A stretch of 64,000 nt of DNA from RGIG8775 sp045128735 (GTDB lineage Bacteria > Bacillota > Clostridia > Oscillospirales > CAG-272). The stretch lies in contig JBGVRT010000027.1 in NCBI GenBank assembly GCA_045128735.1, forward strand, positions 1 to 64,000. The letters run 5' to 3'. This document shows, one piece after another, positions 32,064 through 40,074 of this stretch. The position numbers were made by a program, and so were the translations under genes. Below the pieces are notes generated by a model. That model saw nothing but the letters and a program-made list of their open reading frames with translations, was not told where the DNA came from and did not search any database. How positions within the stretch are numbered: position 1 is the first letter of the stretch; the number at the start of each line of letters is the position of its first letter.

Positions 32064-32786
32064 TTACTCCGTAGTAGATTGGTCTTTATTCACGCTTTCC
32101 GCTCCATCTGCCGTATCGGGCGTCGGGGTTACGGGTGTTTCCGCGGCGGTATCTTCGTCTTTTTTCTTCTCCCCTTTATCGGAAGACCCTCCCAAAAAGG
32201 TAGTACAAATAAGAATTATACAGATCGCAAGAGCCACGTAGCGTCCGGGGGGATTTTGCACGAAATGCGCCACGTAACCGAGATAAGGAATGGTAAACAG
32301 CGGTTTACCGAAAACATTTGACGATGCGAGATTACCGACGCCGGGTGTTCCGTCAAGGGTATAACCCGAGGGCGACGACTGATTTTTATTATTCACGCCG
32401 TAAGTAGTATACATCACTATGGGATAGCCCTTATCGTCTATCGCGACGGCAGGCTCTCCGTTTTCGTCAAGCACAAATTCACCGTACTGATTTTTGACGT
32501 GTGCTACGCCCACGCGCTCGTAAATCTTATGAGTTACCTTTGTCCCCTTGGCGTCAACAAGATAGGTTACCGTATCGCCCGCCTCAAGCTCGCAAGCCTC
32601 TTTTGGAGACAGGCGCGTAACGTAAACAAGCGAGCCCGTAAGTATCTCGGGCTCCATTGACCCCGAAAGCACGATATGCGGCTCAAGCCCTACCAAGCGA
32701 ACACCCACAAGAAGCACAACAAAGAGGACGAACACAACAAGCATTGCGCTTGATATTACGTCGATTATTTTCTTGACATTTTTCAC
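32064..32786 (-). CDS. sipW: SipW-type (ER-type) signal peptidase I
   Basis: 240 residues from the GTG at 32786, which follows AAGGAGG; in-frame codons upstream extend into the promoter leader. Membrane segment ~8-30, catalytic serine in HIVLSGSMEPEI (~42), then VTYLVDAKGTKVTHKIYE where the catalytic His replaces the Lys of ordinary bacterial peptidases (Ser-His, archaeal/ER type). A second membrane segment YVALAICIILICTTFL and an acidic Thr/Pro tail follow. SipW processes TasA- and camelysin-like precursors, five candidates for which are encoded downstream in the same direction. Confidence 0.93.
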   Translation of the reverse strand: MKNVKKIIDVISSAMLVVFVLFVVLLVGVRLVGLEPHIVLSGSMEPEILTGSLVYVTRLSPKEACELEAGDTVTYLVDAKGTKVTHKIYERVGVAHVKNQYGEFVLDENGEPAVAIDDKGYPIVMYTTYGVNNKNQSSPSGYTLDGTPGVGNLASSNVFGKPLFTIPYLGYVAHFVQNPPGRYVALAICIILICTTFLGGSSDKGEKKKDEDTAAETPVTPTPDTADGAESVNKDQSTTE

Positions 32787-32860
32787 CGTGCCGCCTCCTT
32801 TTTGGGGTATTTTTTCCATCTGGTACACATTGATACTTATACATATAGGTATACACATTA

Positions 32861-32889
32861 ATTATACCTCGAATTTCAATCAAAGTCAA
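32861..32889 (-). promoter_or_regulatory. Promoter of the sipW cluster
   Basis: Minus-strand TTGACT (32889-32884), 17-bp spacer, TATAAT (32866-32861), about 75 bp before the sipW start. The leader contains a palindrome-rich stretch TATACCTATATGTATA. The remaining 32890-33020 shows repeated TTTGGCGA/GGCGAAAA motifs but no gene. Confidence 0.8.
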
Positions 32890-33023
32890 TACATTTTTCG
32901 CCATTTTTGTCCCGAAAAGAGAATATTTATGCAATTTGTTAAATACGCCCATTTACCATTTGAAAACCGAGATACATTTGGCGAAAACAGCTAAAATTTG
33001 GCGATTGCGAGATATGTTTGACA

Positions 33024-33079
33024 AAAGCGGAGACCTTAACGTTATGCCCGTGGGCACAGCGAAAAAGTCTCCGTTTTTA
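33024..33079 (-). terminator. Terminator after the GH113-like gene
   Basis: CGGAGAC/GTCTCCG (33028-33034, 33067-33073) with A- and T-rich flanks and an inner GTGCCCACGGGCA stem, just after the stop codon at 33081. Confidence 0.65.
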
Positions 33080-33080
33080 T

Positions 33081-34166
33081 TTATCCAATATATTCGTTGG
33101 GGTCTATCGAGCGCCAAACCTGCTCTGCAGGCTTGCCTTGAATGGTAAAGCCCTTGTCGCATCCCGGCTCGTCGAAGTAGTGTGGGCGAAGCTGTGTTTC
33201 GTCCCATTTCCACCAACACCAGCCCATCCATTGAGGAAGCGCCTTGAAAACGTCCCAGGACGCTTTCATAAAGTTTGCCTGCTCATCACCGTCGTAGCGC
33301 GCCTTCCACATAAAGTTCCACGGAACTTGAATTGAACCGTGGGATGAGCGCACGCCATACTCGGTAAATAGTATGGGTTTATTGCCGAACCGCTCTGATA
33401 TTGACACTATTCGCTCGCGTCTCGGGAGCAGATAATTGAACATATCCTCATAGGTGTAATTGGGATTATTGTCGGGGTCGCTCTTATGCTCGGGCGGGCA
33501 CGCGGGCGGATAATAGCTATAGCTCAAGAAGTCAAGCTCGTTAAGCCAATTCATTTGGTTTTTCTTGCGGGATGCAAAGGTAAATTCGTAGGTAAGCGGA
33601 CCGCTGTAAATCGAGCGTGCATCGGCAATAACCTGATACCAATAATCCTCCTTGTGCTCTGTGCCCAGGTTTTCTGCACCGAGCATCAAGCCGTCAAAGC
33701 CAAGACTTTCGGCAAGGTCGGCACTGTAGCGGATGATTCGTCTGTAGCTGTCAAACCAAGCCTTCCAATAATCGACTCTTACTCCGTTTATCTGCGTTCC
33801 CGCCTCGGGAAAGGTAACTGAAACCATAGGCTGACCGTCAAGGCAGGTCATACAAGGCTTGAACAGCACCATAATACCGCAGGCGTGAAGTCTGTCCGCC
33901 ATTTCCTTAAGCTCAAGGTCGCCAACGCTCCACTCAAGGTCAAGGCGAATATCGGTGGAATAGTAGTGGTCCTGCACGATATTCTGATTCAAGGTTACGC
34001 AGTTAACGCCCATTTCAGCCATTTTTTCGGGCTGTGCAAGCATTTCGGGCTGTGCGTAATAACCGCGCTTTGACAAAAAGCCGAAGTTCATTCCCTTTAT
34101 ACGCTTTGAGAATAGCGGGTGGTCACGGAATTTATCGGAAATAGTTACAATTTTAGGGTCGTACAT
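33081..34166 (-). CDS. Clan GH-A glycoside hydrolase, GH113-like
   Basis: 361 residues from ATG 34166 (GAGG upstream). A TIM-barrel glycosidase: FSKRIKGMNFGFLSKRGYY near the N-terminus, MAEMGVNCVTLNQN, then GLMLGAENLGTEH (candidate acid/base Glu at the end of strand 4) and KPILFTEYGVRSSHG (candidate nucleophile Glu at strand 7). The aromatic WMGWCWWKWDE near the C-terminus would line the sugar site. GH113 members cut beta-mannans, but similarity is only at the motif level. No signal peptide, so it is cytoplasmic. It is a single gene, divergent from the secreted DNRLRE/GH-A lipoprotein, which suggests that the two work on the same glycan inside and outside the cell. Confidence 0.75.
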   Translation of the reverse strand: MYDPKIVTISDKFRDHPLFSKRIKGMNFGFLSKRGYYAQPEMLAQPEKMAEMGVNCVTLNQNIVQDHYYSTDIRLDLEWSVGDLELKEMADRLHACGIMVLFKPCMTCLDGQPMVSVTFPEAGTQINGVRVDYWKAWFDSYRRIIRYSADLAESLGFDGLMLGAENLGTEHKEDYWYQVIADARSIYSGPLTYEFTFASRKKNQMNWLNELDFLSYSYYPPACPPEHKSDPDNNPNYTYEDMFNYLLPRRERIVSISERFGNKPILFTEYGVRSSHGSIQVPWNFMWKARYDGDEQANFMKASWDVFKALPQWMGWCWWKWDETQLRPHYFDEPGCDKGFTIQGKPAEQVWRSIDPNEYIG

Positions 34167-34271
34167 ATTATGTAACCTCACTAATTTTTGGAATAGCATT
34201 TAGATTATACCACACTCGCTAAAACTTTTCAATAGATTTTACAATTTTTACTTTTGCTTTTTGTTTTCATA

Positions 34272-34300
34272 TTGAAATTTGGATGGAACTGTGTTATACT
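34272..34300 (+). promoter_or_regulatory. Promoter of the DNRLRE/GH-A lipoprotein gene
   Basis: TTGAAA (34272-34277), 17-bp spacer, TATACT (34295-34300), then AAGGAG ahead of the ATG at 34332. Confidence 0.75.
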
Positions 34301-34331
34301 TATCTTATAACTACACAAAAAGGAGACGTAT

Positions 34332-37190
34332 ATGAAAAGATTTCTTTCGCTATTGCTTTGTTCTGTTCTGCTGCTCGGTTCTTGCGGCGTATCGGCAGAC
34401 GATACTACAAACGCTGTGGTAACCGATACTCCGACAGACACAAGCGCACCCGAAACCGAGATACCAGAAACAGACGCACCCGAAACAGAAAAGAAACCCG
34501 AGGTAGATCGCTTGGACTACAAGATAACAGTAAAAGACGACACATACGTTTACAATAACGACGGAAGCGTGGACTACTCCGACAAGAATTTCGGAAAAGA
34601 AACAGACCTTCACATCAAGTCCAACAAAAACGCTCTTACGAGATATACTTATCTTAAATTTGATATTTCTTCCTTGGTCGGTGACGGCGATTTCACCGCG
34701 GTTGAGCTTGACCTTATGCTTAAGTCAAAGCAGAGTATGCCGGGCAACCCCGAATACGCGACGGTGGCAATATATTGCGTATCACCCGACGGTTGGGACG
34801 AAACCTCGGTTAACTACAACAACCGCCCCGAATACGTTGACCTCGTCGCAATCCGTGACGACATCAAAACCCCCGGAACGGTATTTTCTTTCCCGATAAC
34901 CGACTACGTAAGACAGGCAATCAAGAACGGCGACAGAGAGGTTGCGTTCTACATTACCGACGCCTCTGGCGTTCCGCTTCACATAAAATTTGAATCCAAG
35001 GACGGCGGAAGGCCAGCTCCCGCACTCTCCGTGTATTACGGAACAAAGACCGATGAAACAATATACACGGGTAAAATGTGGGGCACGAAAGAGCCCGAGC
35101 TTTCAAAGAACGGTATAGACAATCTTGTGGGCATCAGAAAATCCGAGCTTTGCAGAATCAAGGTTTCCGAGGACACCTACGTAGAAGCAGGTCCGTCTGT
35201 GGGCAAGAATTTCGGCTCGTCCGACATATTCGACGTCAAGGCGGGAGTAGCGGGAAAACCGATCGATCAGTATTACAGAGAGACCCTGCTTAAATTTGAC
35301 ATTACCGCCGCGTCCGAGCTTGAATATACCTCGGTATACCTTGAGCTTGACTGCAAGCTTGTGGAAAAAGGCGATATTCCCGTAACCTTGAAGCTGTACG
35401 GCTGCTATGCTGATGAGTGGGATGAGAAAACCGTAACCTTCAACACTCTCCCCAATAAAGAGGTCCTTATTACTACTGCCGTTATAAAGTCTGCGGGAAC
35501 TGTGCGTATCGACGTTACCGATTACGTAAAGGAATGCCACAAATTTGGAGACGAGCAGATATCCTTTATTCTCACGGGAGATCAGGACTCGGTAAGACGC
35601 CTGCAATTCAACACCAAAGAAAGCAACCGCGGAATTTCAAGTCTCGTCTTTAACGACGAAAGCACAGGCAAGGGCTTTGCTACCTACATTCGCTACACAG
35701 GAGTCAATCCTTGGGAAAACGCGGCTGAAATGGTAAGCAACTGGTTTACGCTTTGGGAACAGATAAAGAGCCGAGGCGACAGCGAAATAGAAACGGTTAA
35801 GCGCAACGATTCGGAATACACCGTTACCGTTGAAGCGGCACCCAACACAAAAACCGACGGATACAACACCGAATACACCGCATATCCCACACGACTTGTA
35901 AGCACACTCAAGGGCTACAATGCATCTGCGGCGGCTAAAGAAACCGAACTGTACGATATTTACGGCGGCTATATGGGCGGCGAAAAATATGAGGCAACGG
36001 GATTTTTCCACACCAAAAAGATAGGCGACCGTTGGTGGACTATCGACCCTCTCGGATATCCCTTCTTCCGTACCGCCGTAGTTACAATAACAACTGGCAA
36101 CACGACTCAGAGCGCAAAGGTACTTGCCAAGTACGGCACAGCCGAGAAATGGGCGCAGGCAACCACCGACAGACTCCGTGAGCTTGGATTCAACTCGGCG
36201 GGAGGCTGGTCTAATATCGGTTACCTCAACCGCGTTGAAAAGCCGCTTTCACAGACCTATGTAATGTCCGTATTAAGAGGCTATTGCAACACATTCGGTC
36301 TTGACGTTACGACAGGCGGAAACACCGCACTTGTCAACGACATTATGCCTGTGTTTGACCCCGCCTTTGTGGGCGCTGCTAACACCGCGGTAAAGTCTGT
36401 GGTTTCAAGCTACTCCGCCTCTCCCAACGTTTACGGCTGGATGAGCGACAATGAGCTCCCCGCAGGCATTACAATGCTTGATAAAACGCTTGCGTGTGAC
36501 GTAAACGACCTGAGATTTGCCTACAGCTACGCCGTAGCCTGGACCTTTATGGTGCTAAAAACAGGCAAGACGGACGTTTCTATGGACGACGTTACCGACG
36601 AGCTTCGCCGCGAATACAGGGCAATGGTATACAACAGATATTTTGAGGTTGTAGCTAACGCACTTGACAAATACGCTCCCAACCATCAGTACATGGGTTG
36701 CCGATTCCTTCAGGGATGTTACGGCGACGAGTATGTTATGCGCGTGGCAGGTAATTGGTGCGACGTTATCAGCTACAACTACTATAACGCGTGGGAGGCT
36801 GACCCCGTGCTTATTGCCAACCAGGTCAAGTGGGCAGGAAGGCCCTTCGTCGTTACCGAGTGGTACGCTAAGGGAATGGACATCTGGGAAGCTAACAAGA
36901 GTATGACCAACAAGTCAGGCGCAGGCTGGACGGTTAAAACACAGAACGACAGAGGTCTGTTCTACCACAATTTCGCCCTTCAGCTTCTTGAATTCAAGGG
37001 TTGCGTGGGATTTGACTGGTTCCTCTACCGTGACAACGACCCAACCGACCCCAACGCCGACCTTTCCAACCGAGACTCCAACAAGGGTCTTGTCAACAAC
37101 GACGGTGTTGAGTATACCGACCTCACCAAGCATATGCAAGAAGTAAACAATCAAAAATACTCCCTTATAAGCTTCTTCGACGCAAGATAA
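34332..37190 (+). CDS. Secreted lipoprotein: two DNRLRE domains and a clan GH-A (GH50-like) catalytic domain
   Basis: 952 residues. Lipobox LLGSC at the end of a 16-residue signal peptide, then a Thr/Glu/Pro linker. DNRLRE domain 1 spans ~66-240 (RYTYLKFDISSL, WDETSVNYNNRP), domain 2 ~273-436 (RETLLKFDITAA, WDEKTVTFNTLP, VTDYVKECHKFGD). The catalytic barrel is ~543-950, beginning ATGFFHTKKIGDRWWTIDPL, with NVYGWMSDNELPAG (acid/base candidate ~707) and RPFVVTEWYAKGMD (nucleophile candidate ~842), resembling GH50 agarase-type enzymes. It should sit on the outer face of the membrane and cut a bound polysaccharide. A paralogue with the same DNRLRE-catalytic order is encoded at 44139-47762. The family number and substrate are uncertain. 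Confidence 0.82.
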   Translation: MKRFLSLLLCSVLLLGSCGVSADDTTNAVVTDTPTDTSAPETEIPETDAPETEKKPEVDRLDYKITVKDDTYVYNNDGSVDYSDKNFGKETDLHIKSNKNALTRYTYLKFDISSLVGDGDFTAVELDLMLKSKQSMPGNPEYATVAIYCVSPDGWDETSVNYNNRPEYVDLVAIRDDIKTPGTVFSFPITDYVRQAIKNGDREVAFYITDASGVPLHIKFESKDGGRPAPALSVYYGTKTDETIYTGKMWGTKEPELSKNGIDNLVGIRKSELCRIKVSEDTYVEAGPSVGKNFGSSDIFDVKAGVAGKPIDQYYRETLLKFDITAASELEYTSVYLELDCKLVEKGDIPVTLKLYGCYADEWDEKTVTFNTLPNKEVLITTAVIKSAGTVRIDVTDYVKECHKFGDEQISFILTGDQDSVRRLQFNTKESNRGISSLVFNDESTGKGFATYIRYTGVNPWENAAEMVSNWFTLWEQIKSRGDSEIETVKRNDSEYTVTVEAAPNTKTDGYNTEYTAYPTRLVSTLKGYNASAAAKETELYDIYGGYMGGEKYEATGFFHTKKIGDRWWTIDPLGYPFFRTAVVTITTGNTTQSAKVLAKYGTAEKWAQATTDRLRELGFNSAGGWSNIGYLNRVEKPLSQTYVMSVLRGYCNTFGLDVTTGGNTALVNDIMPVFDPAFVGAANTAVKSVVSSYSASPNVYGWMSDNELPAGITMLDKTLACDVNDLRFAYSYAVAWTFMVLKTGKTDVSMDDVTDELRREYRAMVYNRYFEVVANALDKYAPNHQYMGCRFLQGCYGDEYVMRVAGNWCDVISYNYYNAWEADPVLIANQVKWAGRPFVVTEWYAKGMDIWEANKSMTNKSGAGWTVKTQNDRGLFYHNFALQLLEFKGCVGFDWFLYRDNDPTDPNADLSNRDSNKGLVNNDGVEYTDLTKHMQEVNNQKYSLISFFDAR

Positions 37191-37192
37191 AA

Positions 37193-37341
37193 AACGGTGC
37201 TGTCTCAAGTTTGGGAATGATTTCCATTTAATTGACAACCTATACAAAAACACTTGCTTACCCATGGGGGTTCGCAAGTGTTTTTTGTTTAATTATCACA
37301 ATAGAATTTCATAAAAAATCAATTTGAGACAGCCCCTTTTT
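37193..37341. mobile_element. MITE-like element with GGGGCTGTCTCAA terminal inverted repeats
   Basis: Left end GGTGCTGTCTCAAGTTT (37196-37212) and right end AATTTGAGACAGCCCCTTTTT (37321-37341) are inverted copies with two mismatches over ~17 bp. There is no coding sequence inside. GGGGCTGTCTCAA ends are common in small clostridial insertion elements. It lies between the 952-residue gene and the convergent GH9-like gene and carries the terminator at 37247-37286. Confidence 0.6.
37247..37286 (+). terminator. Terminator after the DNRLRE/GH-A lipoprotein gene
   Basis: AAAACACTTGC/GCAAGTGTTTTTT stem with T6 tail inside the MITE-like element. Confidence 0.8.
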
Positions 37342-37375
37342 GTATGTAATTTAATTAAGCATGCCTAAGCAAAAT

Positions 37376-38935
37376 TTATCTGACATTATTCACCGCGCAA
37401 AGTCCTGCGACGAAGCCTGCGCAATGGTGTATTCCGCCCTCGTCGTCGAGATACTTGGGCAGGTCGGTTTCGCGGCTTACGGGAGCAAGTCTGAACTGCG
37501 GAGAAGCGTCAAAGCCGTTGACAATGGTTCCGCAAAGCGAATTCCAATCTCTTACGAAGCTATCGCCCACGCCCACGATAAGGCTCTTTCCCGCCACGTT
37601 AAGTCCCGAAACCCATTGAAGATTTGCGGTGGCTATATCCAGGAAATCGACATCCTGCCAAAGCTCGTAGAATTTTGTTGCAAGCACGGCGGCGTATCCG
37701 TAAATTTTGGCGTGACCGTGATACCAACCGCTGAAATACAACAAGCCGTCTTTTCCGTACACTCCCGCAGGAAGAATGCCGAAGGGGCTGTTTTGGCAGG
37801 CAGGCTTGAAAAAGCCATAAGCAAAATCGCGCACCGCGTCCTTCCACTCCGAGACGTTAGGGTTATCCCCAAACAGCTCGGTCATTTCAATTATTGGCAT
37901 GATCCAATAGGGCTTGTGGGCACCGTGATTATAGTTTTTATACGGCAGATCCCACGCGCCGCAATGATAGTTCGCTTTTTCTGTGATTTTGCTATGGGGA
38001 TACGTGTATAAATGACCCCACAAACCGCACTCGGCGTTTTCCTTGCTGACGCGTCGCGACAATATTTCATCGGTCAGCGAGACAGCCTTATCCTCAAGCT
38101 CGGCAACTCCCGATTTATAAAGCGAGATAACTGTCGACAGATGCGCGAGAAGCTCTCTTGTTCTGAACTCGGTTATGGGATAGGTCAGGCTATCAGCACC
38201 GTGGGTTATTTCAAGCTCGTTTCCCTCAAGCTTTTCTATATGAGGCTTGTAAGAATTTACAAACTCATAGCCTTTTTGGGCAATCTCAAGATAGCGGTCA
38301 TCACCAAGCACGCGAGAGACGCGCGCAAGCACCGCGACGGCGTTTGCGCTGTTTTCAAAGTCAACGCTGTTGTTGTGGTGTATTTCGTGCATAAAACCGC
38401 CGTTTTCGGTCTGACACAGCGCGATATAATTCGCCGCGCGGCGAATATGGCTCAAAAGCCTTGCCTTGTCACATTCGGGAAAACGCTTATCAGCATAGAG
38501 GTCGCACACAGCTTCAAGCATAATTATGTGGCTGCTGATCTCCTGAAGCTCACTTCCGCAGTCGCGCCAGCCTCCCTCGGGATAGCTGTTTGCGGCGCGG
38601 ACGTCAAGCTGATAGAGAGAACAGGGGTATATGGTCTTGTTCCACAAAAGCTGATTTCCGATATGCACAAGTGTCTGCGTTTTGCCAAGGCTTTCGCCTT
38701 CCGCAAACACCTCTATTTCGTATTCTCCGGCGCAATCGACAGCCGAAAAATCGGCTATAAACCAATTCTCATTCCACTTTTCGCCCCAAAAGGTCAGCTT
38801 ATCCTCAAGCACCTTTTGCTTTGTGACGGCGTTTGTAACGGCAAAGCTTCCATCTTTTATGTCCCCCGTTACAAAGGCTTTTTTGCTTGCTCCGATATCG
38901 TATCCTATCTGTGAATACAGAATTTTTGCTGACAT
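37376..38935 (-). CDS. GH9-like glycoside hydrolase without signal peptide
   Basis: 519 residues. It begins with a cellulase-type Ig-like domain (ILYSQIGYDIGASKKAFVTG, ~1-90) and continues as an (alpha/alpha)6-like barrel with LYQLDVRAANSYPEGGWRDC, HIRRAANYIALCQTENGGF, LPYKNYNHGAHKPYWIMPII and a GH9-like C-terminal segment (WVSGLNVAGKSLIVGVGDSF, HHCAGFVAGLCAV). The GH9 catalytic aspartate motif DAGDY is replaced by GWRDCGSELQ, so activity or specificity may differ. It is cytoplasmic. It is the last gene of a six-gene operon starting at 49630 and probably acts on imported oligosaccharides. Confidence 0.75.
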   Translation of the reverse strand: MSAKILYSQIGYDIGASKKAFVTGDIKDGSFAVTNAVTKQKVLEDKLTFWGEKWNENWFIADFSAVDCAGEYEIEVFAEGESLGKTQTLVHIGNQLLWNKTIYPCSLYQLDVRAANSYPEGGWRDCGSELQEISSHIIMLEAVCDLYADKRFPECDKARLLSHIRRAANYIALCQTENGGFMHEIHHNNSVDFENSANAVAVLARVSRVLGDDRYLEIAQKGYEFVNSYKPHIEKLEGNELEITHGADSLTYPITEFRTRELLAHLSTVISLYKSGVAELEDKAVSLTDEILSRRVSKENAECGLWGHLYTYPHSKITEKANYHCGAWDLPYKNYNHGAHKPYWIMPIIEMTELFGDNPNVSEWKDAVRDFAYGFFKPACQNSPFGILPAGVYGKDGLLYFSGWYHGHAKIYGYAAVLATKFYELWQDVDFLDIATANLQWVSGLNVAGKSLIVGVGDSFVRDWNSLCGTIVNGFDASPQFRLAPVSRETDLPKYLDDEGGIHHCAGFVAGLCAVNNVR

Positions 38936-38966
38936 TTAGGCTCTCCTTTAATGATTTTAACTACAA

Positions 38967-40037
38967 TCAATATTTTCCGAGTTTGTGAGCAAGCTCGGAA
39001 ATTTGCTTCATATTTTCAAACGAGACCGAGTTAGGAATAGAGTGATCGGAGGCGAATATATAGCCGCCGCCCTCCTTCATCGCAGGAATAATGCGCTCCA
39101 TTTCAGCCTTAACGAGCTCAATGTCATCCCAAAGCTGAGCGTTTATACCGCCGTGGAAGGCAAGCTTATCACCGTAGAGATTTTTAAGCTTGAAGGGATC
39201 CATTCCCGCCTTTATCTCAAGAGGATTTAGCATATCGACTCCCGTTTCGACTACGTCGGGAAGCAAGGGCTCGATAAATCCGCAGGAGTGGAGCTCTGCC
39301 ACAAGTCCTCTTTCGTGCGCCCAATCCACAACCTTTTTGTGGTAAGGCTTAAGCAAATTTCTGTAGCACTCGGGAGAGAAGAACGGCGAGCCCTTATACC
39401 CCATGTCATCAAAGAACAGTATACCGTCAAATTCGTATCCCTTATCAAGTATTTTTTGAGCAAGCGCCAGCGATGTTTTAAGATAAGTATCGAAAATATC
39501 GGTTATCCACTCCGGTTCTTCATACATTCCTATAAGCATATTTTCCATGCCCGTAAGGTACGAGTGAGCAAAGTCGAATCCAAAATATATAACCAACTGC
39601 AAAAATCTGCCGTCTGCCTTCCATTTGGGATAGTTTTGTTCAAGCATCTTCCAGTTTACTCTGTCATCGTAATCCACAAGCATTGCCGCCTTCGCTTCTT
39701 CCCATCTCTCCGAGCTGTTATAGTAGAAATCAAGCGATTCGGGGGTGGAATCAAGCTCGTTAAATACCTTTCTCGTTTCGCCCCACTTAGTCGTCTCTAT
39801 TCTGTATCTGTCGGTCTTTTCCAATATTTTCGTTTCAAATCTCGGAGAATTGTCGGTATACAAATATATCCATCTGTCAAATCCGAAATAATCCTGCCAC
39901 TCTACGTTTGCGGGCAATCCCTCACTGTGCCATCTGCGTACAGTGCCCGCCCACGCCTTGTCAACCATAGGTAAGCGGTCTATTTCCTGTCTTTTATAAA
40001 CGCGTAATATTCTTTCGCGTTCAGTAAGTTCTATCAT
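38967..40037 (-). CDS. Uroporphyrinogen decarboxylase-family protein (non-haem role likely)
   Basis: 356 residues. URO-D/MtaA superfamily barrel: TERERILRVYKRQEIDRLPM at the N-terminus, YGFDGILFFDDMGYKGSPFF, the putative metal motif ELHSCGFIEPLLPD and KLAFHGGINAQLWDD towards the end. It lacks the arginine-rich N-terminal substrate motif of true HemE. Sugar-cluster members of this family in gut bacteria are probably corrinoid- or cofactor-dependent methyltransferases or similar. It lies 37 bp after the GH2 gene and 31 bp before the GH9-like gene. A role in handling O-methylated sugars is a speculation from context. AGGAGG precedes ATG 40037. Confidence 0.8.
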   Translation of the reverse strand: MIELTERERILRVYKRQEIDRLPMVDKAWAGTVRRWHSEGLPANVEWQDYFGFDRWIYLYTDNSPRFETKILEKTDRYRIETTKWGETRKVFNELDSTPESLDFYYNSSERWEEAKAAMLVDYDDRVNWKMLEQNYPKWKADGRFLQLVIYFGFDFAHSYLTGMENMLIGMYEEPEWITDIFDTYLKTSLALAQKILDKGYEFDGILFFDDMGYKGSPFFSPECYRNLLKPYHKKVVDWAHERGLVAELHSCGFIEPLLPDVVETGVDMLNPLEIKAGMDPFKLKNLYGDKLAFHGGINAQLWDDIELVKAEMERIIPAMKEGGGYIFASDHSIPNSVSFENMKQISELAHKLGKY

Positions 40038-40074
40038 GATTTCTTTCCTCCTGTAAATGTTTTTAACCTAAGTG

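Noticed and set aside
32890..33020. A small gene upstream of the sipW promoter
   Set aside because: No start with ribosome site; only short AT-rich frames and repeated TTTGGCGA words.
38967..40037. Haem biosynthesis gene hemE
   Set aside because: The N-terminal substrate-binding arginine motif of HemE is missing and no haem genes are nearby; it is placed only in the wider URO-D family.
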